Of a stretch of DNA of 64,000 nt, positions 43,617-54,715 are shown piece by piece (positions within the stretch are counted from its first letter, which is position 1; the number at the start of each line of letters is the position of its first letter). The notes under the pieces are model-generated. The model was not told where the DNA came from, did not search any database, and saw only the letters and a program-made list of their open reading frames with translations. A program made the position numbers and the translations under genes. The DNA is from CAIUGU01 sp040080215 (GTDB lineage: Bacteria > Pseudomonadota > Gammaproteobacteria > Steroidobacterales > Steroidobacteraceae), in the NCBI GenBank assembly GCA_040080215.1, contig JBEBIT010000001.1, positions 181,942-245,941 on the forward strand, in the 5' to 3' direction.

Positions 43617-44834
43617 ATGTCCCTCAATGACACCGCAATAAAGGCTTTTCGTAAGAAGCCCGACCGATATGAGGTCACGGACCGTGATGGTCTGCTTCTG
43701 GAGGTGCACCCGTCAGGCAAGAAGGTATGGCGGTATCGCTACCGAATAAACGGAAAGCGGGAGAAGCTGACAATAGGCCGCTACCCCACTGTAGGGCTCA
43801 AGGAGGCCCGTAAACGGCGCGATATGGCCGAGAGAATGGTTGAGCAAGGCCAAAGTCCGGCCATTGCCAAGCAGCGCCAGAAGGCTGTAGAGAAGCGGAC
43901 GGGCGGCAAGATCCACACCTTCGAGGACTTGGCCAGAGTATGGGTGGAGAAGGTCCTGAAGCCTGCCACCAGCCGCCCGGCGCAGGATCAGACGTATCTG
44001 ACCCGCGACCTGATTCCGAGAATTGGGAAGCTGAAGCCCGACGAGGTTTCGGCAAACGACATCTGGAGCGCAGCAGAGATGGTTGCCGACCGCGGCCATC
44101 CCCAGGCAGCTCGCCGGGTGCGGGGAGTCGCCAAGCGAGTTTTCGACTTCGCGCTGTCTCAAGGGCTGGTCCGGGCCAACCCCGCTGCCTCAATCAAGCC
44201 CACCCACATCGCGCCAGCTCGATCCAGGGATCGCGTCCTGAGCTCAGCCGAGATCAAGGCGTGGCTAAACGCGGTCTTGACGTCCAGCCTTACGCGCAGC
44301 CACAAGCTGGCGCTGCGCTTCCTGTTGCTGGTCCCGGCGCGCAAGAGCGAACTACTGAAGGCTCGGCAAGCGGATATCGACCTCAAGGAAGGCGTCTGGG
44401 ACATACCGGAGGGGAACTCAAAGAACGGAGCGCCCATTCGACACAAGCTACCCAAGCAGGCCCTCGCTCTAGTTCAGGAGATGATGGAGCTCGCCGGCCA
44501 GTCGGACTGGCTGCTCCCGAGCGATCGTCGAGGTGGCCAAAAGCACCTTTCGGAATCGACGCTAAACGCCTCTCTCAAGGGCGTGAAAGGACCGAAGGAC
44601 GTTTGGATCCACGACCTGCGACGTACAGTGCGAACAGGGCTATCCGAGCTGGGCGGGGTTCCCGATGCGGTGGCAGAGTTATGCCTCAATCACAGACCAA
44701 CCGGCGTTCGAGGCGTGTACGACCGAAGCGAGCGATTGCAGGAACGTGCCCGGGCACTGCAGCGGTGGGCAAACCATGTCGATTCGATATGCGTTGCCGC
44801 AAATGTTGTGAACCTCATTCCCGCAAGAGCTTGA
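43617..44834 (+). CDS. int: P4-type tyrosine integrase
   Basis: A 405-residue site-specific recombinase if started at ATG 43617 (MSLNDTAIKAFRKK); GTG 43587 would add 10 residues. The N-terminal arm-binding domain (DUF4102-type, with GLLLEVHPSGKKVWRYRYR and TIGRYPTVGLKEAR) is followed by a core-binding region (about 100-200) and the catalytic domain. The active-site residues are visible: Arg 242 in PARKSELL, His 332 and Arg 335 in HDLRRT, His 359 in LNHRP, and the nucleophile Tyr 368 in GVYDR. It is adjacent to attL and reads into the island. No clear ribosome site precedes either start. Confidence 0.93.
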   Translation: MSLNDTAIKAFRKKPDRYEVTDRDGLLLEVHPSGKKVWRYRYRINGKREKLTIGRYPTVGLKEARKRRDMAERMVEQGQSPAIAKQRQKAVEKRTGGKIHTFEDLARVWVEKVLKPATSRPAQDQTYLTRDLIPRIGKLKPDEVSANDIWSAAEMVADRGHPQAARRVRGVAKRVFDFALSQGLVRANPAASIKPTHIAPARSRDRVLSSAEIKAWLNAVLTSSLTRSHKLALRFLLLVPARKSELLKARQADIDLKEGVWDIPEGNSKNGAPIRHKLPKQALALVQEMMELAGQSDWLLPSDRRGGQKHLSESTLNASLKGVKGPKDVWIHDLRRTVRTGLSELGGVPDAVAELCLNHRPTGVRGVYDRSERLQERARALQRWANHVDSICVAANVVNLIPARA

Positions 44835-44886
44835 ACGACCAGACCACGAACCTCGATGCCGCGCAGGTGGCTCTTTTGGAGATGGG

Positions 44887-45609
44887 ATGGAACCGAACTA
44901 TTCTGAATGGCTGAAGAAGCCGGCTTGGTCGATTCCTGAGACGCTCTACCTAATTGCCGGAATCGACCCCTCCTACAATCCAAAGAATGCCGGAGTGATC
45001 GTCGATCTAGATACCGGCGAAACGGTACCTGCAGAGCCGAGCGAAGATCTAATTCGGCAAGTGGCTAGAGCGGCACACGAGGCACATCAAAGAGGCGTGC
45101 CGGAGCTAATTGATCGTGCTATCCACGCGGGGATCATAAAGTCAGCCGATTCAAAGGGAGAATACTTTCCGTCGCACGAAATCCTTCTGTTTCTGGTGAA
45201 ACGCGAAATCGAGCTCCCTGAAAGACTGCTCGGTGCGTTGGGTGAGCTTTCATTGGCCAAAGCACTTGAGCCTTGGTTAGGCGCTCCTTTGGAACTCCTT
45301 CCGGCAGACGTGCGCGCTCGCGTGCAGTGGGACTTGCCCGCAATTGATTGGGACAACCTTACCCAGGATCAACGGGCTAGGGAGTCATGCAATTTGGCCA
45401 CTCGTGATCAGAAGCTTCAGTTTGCCGCGGAAGCCTTAGTCGTTCAGTGGAAGAAAGAGGGCCGCAAGTCCATTTCCAAACGTAAGGTCGCAAACCACAT
45501 TGCATCGACCGATGAATGGAAAGAACTGACAGCAATTCGGATCGAGCGGATCCTCGTAGCTACTTGGGCGCAGCCGCGCTCACCGAAACGCCCAAAATCG
45601 CCTGACTGA
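44887..45609 (+). CDS. Hypothetical island protein
   Basis: A 240-residue protein with no membrane segments, preceded by a good GGAG ribosome site. The N-terminus reads WLKKPAWSIPETLYLIAGIDPS; a similar W-x-W-ETLYLIAGIDP opening is common in proteins of integrated elements, but no function is known. The rest is helical with a C-terminal basic segment (KKEGRKSISKRKVANHI) that could bind nucleic acid. It starts 52 nt after the integrase gene and may be co-transcribed with it. Codon use differs from the core genes. Confidence 0.75.
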   Translation: MEPNYSEWLKKPAWSIPETLYLIAGIDPSYNPKNAGVIVDLDTGETVPAEPSEDLIRQVARAAHEAHQRGVPELIDRAIHAGIIKSADSKGEYFPSHEILLFLVKREIELPERLLGALGELSLAKALEPWLGAPLELLPADVRARVQWDLPAIDWDNLTQDQRARESCNLATRDQKLQFAAEALVVQWKKEGRKSISKRKVANHIASTDEWKELTAIRIERILVATWAQPRSPKRPKSPD

Positions 45610-45729
45610 CGCTCCCAAGTATCTGATCGGCAAAGGGCCAAGAAGTTCTAGGCGACTTCAAGCGCCCAAATCGCCTTGCGACACTTCACTTACTGGCCCT
45701 TACGGGGTCTCTGAGGAAGGAGCAAGACG

Positions 45730-46026
45730 ATGCGGATGTTCGACCGATTGCCTGTCGTAAAGTCCAAGACGGGACGTTCGTCCAGCGGCACATACGCTGA
45801 CGTCAAAGCCGGCCTCCTGACTTCACCGATCAAACTCGGGGTGCGCGCCTCTGGCTGGCCCGCCCATGAGGTGGATGAAATTGTTCGCGCCCGAATTGCT
45901 GGAAGCACGCCAGAGGAGCTTCGCTCCCTGGTCTTGAAGCTGGAAGCAAAGCGAAAGGAGCCGCGGATCGGCAGCGATAGTCCTCCCAATCAGGTACGGC
46001 TCATTCGGAAGCGAGAGCTAGCATGA
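45730..46026 (+). CDS. AlpA-family phage/island transcriptional regulator
   Basis: A 98-residue protein resembling the AlpA regulator, a small MerR-like winged-helix protein. The match is in VVKSKTGRSSSGTYADVKAGLLTSPIKLGVRASGWPAHEVDEIVRARI: a helix-turn-helix followed by the wing with the PxKLGxRAxGW pattern. AlpA proteins activate the integrase or excision genes of P4-like and other elements. The tail (residues 60-98) is charged. A strong AAGGAG ribosome site is present, and its stop overlaps the next gene by ATGA. Confidence 0.75.
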   Translation: MRMFDRLPVVKSKTGRSSSGTYADVKAGLLTSPIKLGVRASGWPAHEVDEIVRARIAGSTPEELRSLVLKLEAKRKEPRIGSDSPPNQVRLIRKRELA

Positions 46027-46214
46027 GCACGCCTTCTGCGAACGTCAATTCGTGGTCTTGGCGGGATCGCGTCGTGATCGCACGATTTGAAATCATGGCG
46101 GCAGCTATGGTCGTCGCGGACATCCTGGCTCGTCGCGATGCAACTGAGGCTGACTTCGACCGCTTGGTGCTGTGCCTTCAGCGACTTCGCGCCCTGCAGG
46201 AGGTGCCGACGTGA
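46023..46214 (+). CDS. Small hypothetical protein
   Basis: A 63-residue protein that overlaps the AlpA-like gene by 4 nt and the DUF3631 gene by 4 nt (GTGA). That tight coupling supports its being translated. It is mostly helical (WSWRDRVVIARFEIMAAAMVVADILARRDATEADFDRLV) with no recognisable motif. Possibly an accessory to the replication-like protein downstream. Confidence 0.6.
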   Translation: MSTPSANVNSWSWRDRVVIARFEIMAAAMVVADILARRDATEADFDRLVLCLQRLRALQEVPT

Positions 46215-47545
46215 CTATCCTTGACGAACAGACCGCGAAAGCTGAGCGAACTAGGCAGTTGACTGCAATGCTGGATGCCACTCCTTGCATGGTATTGCAA
46301 CAAGCCGCTGCCGAAATAGCAGCAACGAAGTCGCTGCCAGATCTTGGTGGCGCAGGTCTGCTTGAAGACGTTAAGGCGTTTATCTTTCGGTTTTGTGTAT
46401 TTCCAGATATTCACTCGCTTGTTGCCGTCACGCTTTGGGCCGCTCATGCGCATATGATCGAACACTTCCACACGACGCCACGACTGGCCCTGTTGTCACC
46501 GGAACCGGCAAGCGGGAAGACGCGAGTTCTGGAAGTTCTGCATCTGCTGGTACCGGGGAGCATGTTTTGCTTGAGTGCTTCTCCCGCAGCAATCTTTCGC
46601 ACACTGGCGAATGGACCGATCACGTTGCTTGCTGACGAGGTGGATACCATCTTTGCAAGACGCGGTAAGGATGACTCGAATGAGGATCTGCGTGCTCTGC
46701 TGAATGCTGGATACAAGCGAGGTGCCACCATTCCCCGCTGTGTAGGTCCGAAGCACGAAGTGCAGAACTTCAAGGTGCATTGCGCAACGGCGCTTGCCGG
46801 GCTGGGCAATCTACCGGAAACCATCATGACCAGAGCAGTCATCATCAGGATGCGTCCACGCGGTCCTTCTGAAACTGTCGAGCCATTCCGTACTCGTGAG
46901 CACGAGCACGTTGGTCACAGAATCAGAGAACGTCTTGCAGGTTGGGCTGATCGCGTCGGAATCGACGCTGGTAAAGCTTGGCCAACCTTGCCAGGTGGTA
47001 TCGTTGACCGCCCTGCAGAGTGCTGGGAACCGTTGATCGCCGTGGCCGACGCTGCCGGCGGACCGTGGCCAGAGATGGCACGGGCGGCATGTCTCGCATT
47101 CTGCGCTGGGCCAAAGGACCACCACGTAAGCCTCGGGGTTCGTCTACTGCGCGACTTGCGCCGGATCTTCGGGGACGCGACCGCCATGCATACCGAGACG
47201 ATCCTTGCGCGCCTTTGCAATGGCCACGAATTCGGTCTTGGCGATGATGCACCTTGGAATGAGCTACACGGTAAGCCCCTTGGCGTTAGGGGTCTGGCTG
47301 GCATGCTGAAGCGGTACGGTGTTGAATCCATCAAGGTGACGGTCAATGGCCGTTCGCTTCAAGGGTACAGGCGTGAGCACCTGTGGGATGCCTGGCAGCG
47401 GTACCTCAAACTCGCCCCTGCACAAACGGAACTTCCGGAATTGCAAGAGTCCGCCCACCAATCTGCTCGGGTAGAGGTTCCAAGAACTCCACGAATTCCA
47501 GGAGTACGGGGTGGCGAGCCAGTTACCGATGGTGAACTTCTGTGA
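46211..47545 (+). CDS. DUF3631-domain ATPase-like protein
   Basis: A 444-residue protein from GTG 46211, which overlaps the preceding stop. A P-loop-like EPASGKTR is at about residues 98-105, and LLADEVDTIF serves as a Walker-B-like segment, with RAVIIRMRPRG further on. DUF3631 is found in primase/helicase-like proteins of phages, plasmids and islands, and this copy probably acts in replication or maintenance of the excised element; that is inferred. The C-terminal tail after residue 390 is Pro/Arg-rich. It overlaps the next gene by 4 nt. Confidence 0.75.
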   Translation: MTILDEQTAKAERTRQLTAMLDATPCMVLQQAAAEIAATKSLPDLGGAGLLEDVKAFIFRFCVFPDIHSLVAVTLWAAHAHMIEHFHTTPRLALLSPEPASGKTRVLEVLHLLVPGSMFCLSASPAAIFRTLANGPITLLADEVDTIFARRGKDDSNEDLRALLNAGYKRGATIPRCVGPKHEVQNFKVHCATALAGLGNLPETIMTRAVIIRMRPRGPSETVEPFRTREHEHVGHRIRERLAGWADRVGIDAGKAWPTLPGGIVDRPAECWEPLIAVADAAGGPWPEMARAACLAFCAGPKDHHVSLGVRLLRDLRRIFGDATAMHTETILARLCNGHEFGLGDDAPWNELHGKPLGVRGLAGMLKRYGVESIKVTVNGRSLQGYRREHLWDAWQRYLKLAPAQTELPELQESAHQSARVEVPRTPRIPGVRGGEPVTDGELL

Positions 47546-47874
47546 TCGCGCTCGACTTGTTGCGCGAACTTCGGTCCGTTGGCCTTAACCTTGAGGCGGT
47601 AGGTGACAAGTTGAGGGTGACACCGCAGGGAAAACTAACGCCCGAGCTGCGCTCCCGGATCGTTGCTAGAAAGCCGGATCTGTTTGCCGCCATCGACCTC
47701 GAACATCGTATCCGGGAAATGGCTATGCGCTGGCGATACTCGCTTGTGGAGCTCAATGACGTGCTCGAAAAGGCGCATTCGGATCCTGAGAAGTGGGCGC
47801 GGGCTGTAGCACTTGACGAACAGCGGGAGCAGGAATTTGGACGCGACAAACTCCCGCGGAAGGCTGATGCATGA
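47542..47874 (+). CDS. TubC_N-docking-domain-like protein
   Basis: A 110-residue protein from GTG 47542, overlapping the DUF3631 stop. Its first ~55 residues resemble the N-terminal docking domain of TubC (LLRELRSVGLNLEAVGDKLRVTPQGKLTPELRSRIVARKPDL), known from NRPS enzymes and also seen as free-standing small proteins in mobile elements. The rest is helical and charged. No enzymatic motif. Its role beside a replication-like ATPase is unknown; it could mediate protein-protein contacts. Confidence 0.6.
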   Translation: MIALDLLRELRSVGLNLEAVGDKLRVTPQGKLTPELRSRIVARKPDLFAAIDLEHRIREMAMRWRYSLVELNDVLEKAHSDPEKWARAVALDEQREQEFGRDKLPRKADA

Positions 47875-47933
47875 CTAGACGTCAATCGATTTGACTAGGA
47901 ATGCAGCGAAGGAGTGGTCGCCGTGAGTGTCGA

Positions 47934-48398
47934 ATGACAAGGCGGATGAACGTTCTAGTTGTTAGCGATCAACGCCTCCGTCCATTTGGGCAGCTCCCGG
48001 CGCAAGCTAGGCATTGCATAGGCACCGTTCGGGAGACCCAGCACCTTGAACTCATCAAGCACCTGAGTCGCCTAAAGTGGACCCAGAAGCAGATCGCGGC
48101 CTACCTTGGAAAAGGCCGGTCAGTCGTCCGCAAGCGAATGGCGCTCGCCGGCATTCGGCCAGGTGCGCGGGGCAGAAGGAGGACGACCTCGATGCCATTG
48201 CTGAAGCAACGCCGTACCTGCGATTCCTGCGGATTCCGTTTCGAACCAAAGCTTAGGTGGCGCCCCGACCGACCTGGCCCCACTCCCTACGCTGGCCAAC
48301 GCTATCGCTTCTGCAGCAAAGCATGCTCTGCCAAGGCACTCGGAGAACTATCCCGGCATCGAGCCAGACGACAGATCAGAGTTAAGGCAGATGAATGA
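47934..48398 (+). CDS. HTH plus zinc-finger DNA-binding-like protein
   Basis: A basic protein of about 154 residues. A helix-turn-helix-like segment (LSRLKWTQKQIAAYLGKGRSVVRKRMALAGI) is followed by a four-cysteine finger CDSC...FCSKAC, typical of treble-clef zinc fingers. The start is uncertain: ATG 47901, 47934 and 47946 are all possible; I use 47934. The combination suggests an island regulator or DNA-processing factor. No ribosome site is strong. It is 59 nt downstream of the TubC-like gene and may be in the same transcript. Confidence 0.6.
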   Translation: MTRRMNVLVVSDQRLRPFGQLPAQARHCIGTVRETQHLELIKHLSRLKWTQKQIAAYLGKGRSVVRKRMALAGIRPGARGRRRTTSMPLLKQRRTCDSCGFRFEPKLRWRPDRPGPTPYAGQRYRFCSKACSAKALGELSRHRARRQIRVKADE

Positions 48399-48514
48399 GT
48401 TAGGAATGCCGGCAGGTTGCGGTGGAATATCAATCACCGTCGCTGTGTTAACGTACTTGCTACCTTGCGGCTAAAACACTTGCAGCAACTAACCCTCTCG
48501 CCATAGGGATACTC

Positions 48515-49189
48515 GTGCCACTTTCTCAACGTGCTGCAATACTCGTCAATGCCATCGCGGATCGACTGGAGCCTAGCACTCGGTCGTCTAATCCCTCGCT
48601 TGCCTGCAGTAGTTCATGTTCTCCATATGCAACGCCCATGACTTTGGGCGCTTTTCAAGAGAGATTGCCCGCTCGGGTTAGGTTCGTAGGAACGCAAGCT
48701 CTCTACTTGCCAAACTCCGATACCATTGTGCTGCCGGCCACGACGATACTGGCTGACGCGACCCCACGCAGTGAGAATAATTTGGTGGATTGCGGCTTGT
48801 TGCTGCACGAGTACATACATTGGAGTGGTCATCCGAGCAGGCTCAACAGGTGCACACTCTTGGCCGGAGATGACGATCTTGACTATGCCTTTGAAGAAAT
48901 TGTCGCCGAGCTGGGAAGCGTATTTTTATTGGCAGCTCTCGGATTGGCTTCGACTCCAAGCGAGTGGCATGCCAATTACATTAAGCACTGGTTGAGGCCC
49001 TTTCGGTCCGATCCGCGATTCCTTTTCCTTGCCGCAGAATTCGCGTACCTGGCCACCAACTACCTATTGCGTACTGCGCATCGAAACCGGGAAAGGTTGC
49101 CCTCAGTGCCGAATAGTCAATCTTGCGATCAAGTCGCTGCGGTATCTGCTATTCGCCGAGTCGCCCAGCCCAAAGAACAATGCCACTAG
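48515..49189 (+). CDS. ArdC-like zincin metallopeptidase-domain protein
   Basis: A 224-residue protein from GTG 48515 (AGGGAT ribosome site). Residues ~65-190 match the C-terminal metallopeptidase domain of ArdC antirestriction proteins. The zinc motif is LLLHEYIHWSGHPSRLNR (His 98, Glu 99, His 102), followed by the conserved FEEIVAELGSVFLLAALGL and a WLRPFRSDPRFLF segment. The N-terminal ssDNA-binding domain of ArdC is missing. ArdC proteins protect incoming DNA against restriction, so its presence in an island with its own restriction system is interesting. Protective activity is inferred. Its end overlaps a small convergent gene. Confidence 0.7.
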   Translation: MPLSQRAAILVNAIADRLEPSTRSSNPSLACSSSCSPYATPMTLGAFQERLPARVRFVGTQALYLPNSDTIVLPATTILADATPRSENNLVDCGLLLHEYIHWSGHPSRLNRCTLLAGDDDLDYAFEEIVAELGSVFLLAALGLASTPSEWHANYIKHWLRPFRSDPRFLFLAAEFAYLATNYLLRTAHRNRERLPSVPNSQSCDQVAAVSAIRRVAQPKEQCH

Positions 49190-49376
49190 CTTTAGAAACC
49201 ACGACGACTCGGTCTCCTCCCACGCCGAGTGGAGGCCCGAGAATATGGACGGCCCACACCGGCTCGTCTGACGTCTTGTAGGCACCGGAAGGCCAACCTT
49301 CCGACACCAACATCGAATGAGCCGGCGGCCAGCGGGAGGCAGCGATGCCCTTGGCTGTTTCAGAATCGATGTTCAT
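49149..49376 (-). CDS. Small hypothetical protein paired with a membrane protein
   Basis: A 75-residue protein starting at ATG 49376, which overlaps the stop of the upstream membrane-protein gene as ATGA. It reads MNIDSETAKGIAASRW..., then VWAVHILGPPLGVGGDRVVVV and SGIVLWAGRLGE, a beta-rich pattern. No family is recognised. The overlap and ordinary protein character support it as real. It overlaps the 3' end of the ArdC-like gene by 41 nt on the other strand. Confidence 0.5.
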   Translation of the reverse strand: MNIDSETAKGIAASRWPPAHSMLVSEGWPSGAYKTSDEPVWAVHILGPPLGVGGDRVVVVSKASGIVLWAGRLGE

Positions 49377-50110
49377 GTGCGCCGCCTCACTCTTACAAGG
49401 TGCCAAGATGCCCCGATGACTAAGAGGAAAGGAGCTCCGAAAAGAGCGGACCGCAGAAGACATTCCAAGAGGACAGTTGGTCCAACCGTCATAAGCAGCG
49501 CCATGCGATCTGCTGGCTTCAGCAACGGACCCAATGTCTCTACACCTGTCTCAAAGCCGTAGGGTTGAAAACCAGCCGCAACCCCAGTCCGCCAAAAGAA
49601 GAACTGTCGGACGCGAGGATGGTTGCCGCTCATTTTGGCTTCGGCCACTGCGGCGGACAGCTCGGGATCGTCGTATCTGTATAGAAATCCGGCAAAAGCC
49701 GGATATGCATACGCCGCCCGCTCGGAACCGTCACCCTGGGGCGCGATTTCTGTGTCATCTGAAAGCCTAACTTCCAGCCCGCCATACACAGGGCGGGGCA
49801 ATCGCCAATCAACGGGCACCAGGAGGTCAACGGCAGCGCCTATGCAGGCTGCCACACCGGCAATCCATACTGTAATAAATACGCTTTGCCACGCAGGTCC
49901 TCGTTTGTGACCCGTTGCTGCGGACAGCAGCCTGCCCAGACCCCAACTACACCCCGCGATAGCAGCTAACGCCCAGAAGTAGTGGAATGTTCTCGGAGAA
50001 AGGTCATCAACTCGATGGGATGAGTTCAGTACCCAGAACTCTATTAGCTCACCAGCAAACGCCAGAATCCACGCTACGCCTGCCAAGCAAAGGAACCGAC
50101 GACTCCCCAT
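49373..50110 (-). CDS. Hypothetical multi-pass membrane protein
   Basis: A 245-residue protein with about five hydrophobic helices: near residues 5-28, 43-60, 75-95, 200-215 and 220-240. A soluble segment of roughly 100 residues (105-195) lies between helices 3 and 4. No motif is recognised. It may form an operon with the 75-residue protein. No link to the neighbouring defence genes can be shown. Confidence 0.6.
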   Translation of the reverse strand: MGSRRFLCLAGVAWILAFAGELIEFWVLNSSHRVDDLSPRTFHYFWALAAIAGCSWGLGRLLSAATGHKRGPAWQSVFITVWIAGVAACIGAAVDLLVPVDWRLPRPVYGGLEVRLSDDTEIAPQGDGSERAAYAYPAFAGFLYRYDDPELSAAVAEAKMSGNHPRVRQFFFWRTGVAAGFQPYGFETGVETLGPLLKPADRMALLMTVGPTVLLECLLRSALFGAPFLLVIGASWHLVRVRRRT

Positions 50111-50331
50111 TTGGCTACGTCCCTATCGTTAATCGGAAGCAAAGAAGCTTTCAACTGATTTGACAGCTCAATCGATCCTGACCCAGGAGGGCAAACTTTA
50201 GTCCCCGCTCTTGGCACTGCTCTAGATGTGTTGAATCCAATTCGCAAGGGCTATGCAGACAAAGAGTTAAAGGGGATGCACTCGCGAGTAGGGTTCATGG
50301 TGAATCGCCCACCTAATCTCAATGCACACAG

Positions 50332-50347
50332 TAGTGGGTATACACTA
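50332..50347 (+). promoter_or_regulatory. Inverted repeat upstream of the XRE regulator (candidate operator)
   Basis: TAGTG-GGTATA-CACTA is a 5-bp inverted repeat with a 6-nt spacer, only 2 nt upstream of the GTG 50350 and 26 nt upstream of ATG 50374. It includes TATACACT, a -10-like stretch. The arrangement resembles controller-protein or XRE operators, so autoregulation is likely. The other ~220 nt of this spacer (50111-50331) hold nothing recognisable. Confidence 0.5.
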
Positions 50348-50349
50348 TT

Positions 50350-50610
50350 GTGGTCAACAAAGACCCTTACCGCATGGCGGCAAGGGGAATACTTTCGGCT
50401 TTGGGGGAGGAGCTTCGCGAGCGACGGCTTGCCAAAGGCTTGACCCAGGACGCGCTCGCGGCGAAAGCCGGCCTTCACCGCAACTTCATCGGCATGCTGG
50501 AGCGCGGAGAGCGAAACGTAACAGTACTTGCGCTGGAGGCGATTGCGGGCGTGCTGAAGCAGCCGGTATCCGAGCTTCTCCTTGGCGCTGAAAAGCGAAA
50601 AAAGGCTTGA
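50350..50610 (+). CDS. XRE-family helix-turn-helix regulator
   Basis: A small DNA-binding protein of 86 residues from GTG 50350, or 78 from ATG 50374. The Cro/C1-type domain is ELRERRLAKGLTQDALAAKAGLHRNFIGMLERGERNVTVLALEAIAGVLKQP, covering nearly the whole protein. Size and structure resemble C (controller) proteins of restriction-modification systems, but the hsd operon is 9 kb away and divergent in layout, so I cannot say what it controls. The operator-like repeat just upstream suggests autoregulation. Confidence 0.85.
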   Translation: MVNKDPYRMAARGILSALGEELRERRLAKGLTQDALAAKAGLHRNFIGMLERGERNVTVLALEAIAGVLKQPVSELLLGAEKRKKA

Positions 50611-50834
50611 GCTGGGTGTTCCAGGAAGCAGTCTGCGACCTGTATCGAAGTACCGTTTGTTAAGTGGCTGAACGGAATAGAAAATGCCGTGAGCCGTACA
50701 AATCGCGGTCCTGCTTCGTTCCGAGAGAACCCAAAAGCTATAGCGCCTTCCAACCACTCGCGTTCGATCAGTACGCTTTTCATCAACGCTTTCGCTTTCT
50801 TGTGTGCGCGAATTGTTGATGGGGATAAGACAAC
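50611..50834. other. Spacer without a confident gene
   Basis: On the minus strand a 103-codon frame (50475-50786) begins MMKSVLIEREWLEGAIAFGFSRN and reads protein-like for about 58 codons, then continues antisense to the XRE gene. I saw no ribosome site or family match, so I leave it unannotated. No RNA gene is evident. Confidence 0.3.
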
Positions 50835-51347
50835 TTAGAGCTTATCGGCCTCCTCAGCGATACGGGCGGAGTAGTTTAAGCTTACTAGGGGCGCCATACC
50901 CTCCGATCCAAAAGTCGAGAGACTTATGTCGGTGCGCCCAGAAAGCCACTTCGCATTGGCTTTCTTTACGAAACCGGCCTGCTTCACTTCACGCTCAATC
51001 GGCTGTCCGTAGCGAGCTTGCAGGGCATTGCTGAGCGCATCGAACGTGACGAACATAGACGTCACGTTAGGCGCGCTGGTGCTCAGATTTACTTGCACGA
51101 GTTTTTCATTTCGGAAGAAGAACTTCACGACGAACTCGCTGCCAACCAATTCAAATTCTGGAATCCGCAAGAGCTCTTCTGCGTCAGCGATGTGGTCACG
51201 TTTTTCGGTTATCGGCATCGCCTGTGGAAGCACGGACAAGACATTCGCGACGGACATCCCCAGTTCAGTTCTTCCCCACAATGTCTGCGCACTAGCTGGA
51301 ATGCCGGCGAAGCAGGCAACTAGAAGAATCGCTATCTTGAATCGCAT
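50835..51347 (-). CDS. Hypothetical secreted protein
   Basis: A 170-residue protein from ATG 51347 with a typical signal peptide (MRFKIAILLVACFAGIPASAQ, cleavage near residue 21). A longer frame to 51602 adds Arg/Cys-rich codons that are not protein-like. The mature protein has a repeated beta-alpha character (LWGRTELGMSVANVLSVLPQA, ...FDALSNALQARYGQPIE) like small periplasmic lipoproteins of unknown function. A GGAGTGGAAAG ribosome-site-like sequence precedes the start. No functional link to neighbouring genes is visible. Confidence 0.65.
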   Translation of the reverse strand: MRFKIAILLVACFAGIPASAQTLWGRTELGMSVANVLSVLPQAMPITEKRDHIADAEELLRIPEFELVGSEFVVKFFFRNEKLVQVNLSTSAPNVTSMFVTFDALSNALQARYGQPIEREVKQAGFVKKANAKWLSGRTDISLSTFGSEGMAPLVSLNYSARIAEEADKL

Positions 51348-51513
51348 ACAACTTTCCACTCCAAATTGTAGGTTAGCCGTCGCCGACAAACCGTAGTCGT
51401 GCATTGCCGTTACTGCACCATTCCTTCTCCATTTCTGCCGGCACCAGAAACAGCAGTATTGGCGCCACTTTTCGGCACGCTCCGAAATACGATCGCGTTT
51501 TCTGCCAAGCATG

Positions 51514-54711
<3,198 letters not shown>

Positions 54712-54715
54712 GTTT

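Noticed and set aside
45604..45640. CTGATCGGCAAAGGG inside the island resembles the att core CTGCATCGGCAAATAGGG.
   Set aside because: The match is short and gapped, lacks the flanking arm sites, and no gene boundary occurs there; probably coincidence.
50251..50757. A 168-codon minus-strand frame antisense to the XRE regulator.
   Set aside because: Its composition is Arg/Ser/Leu-rich with no family match, and it covers the clearly coding XRE gene on the other strand.
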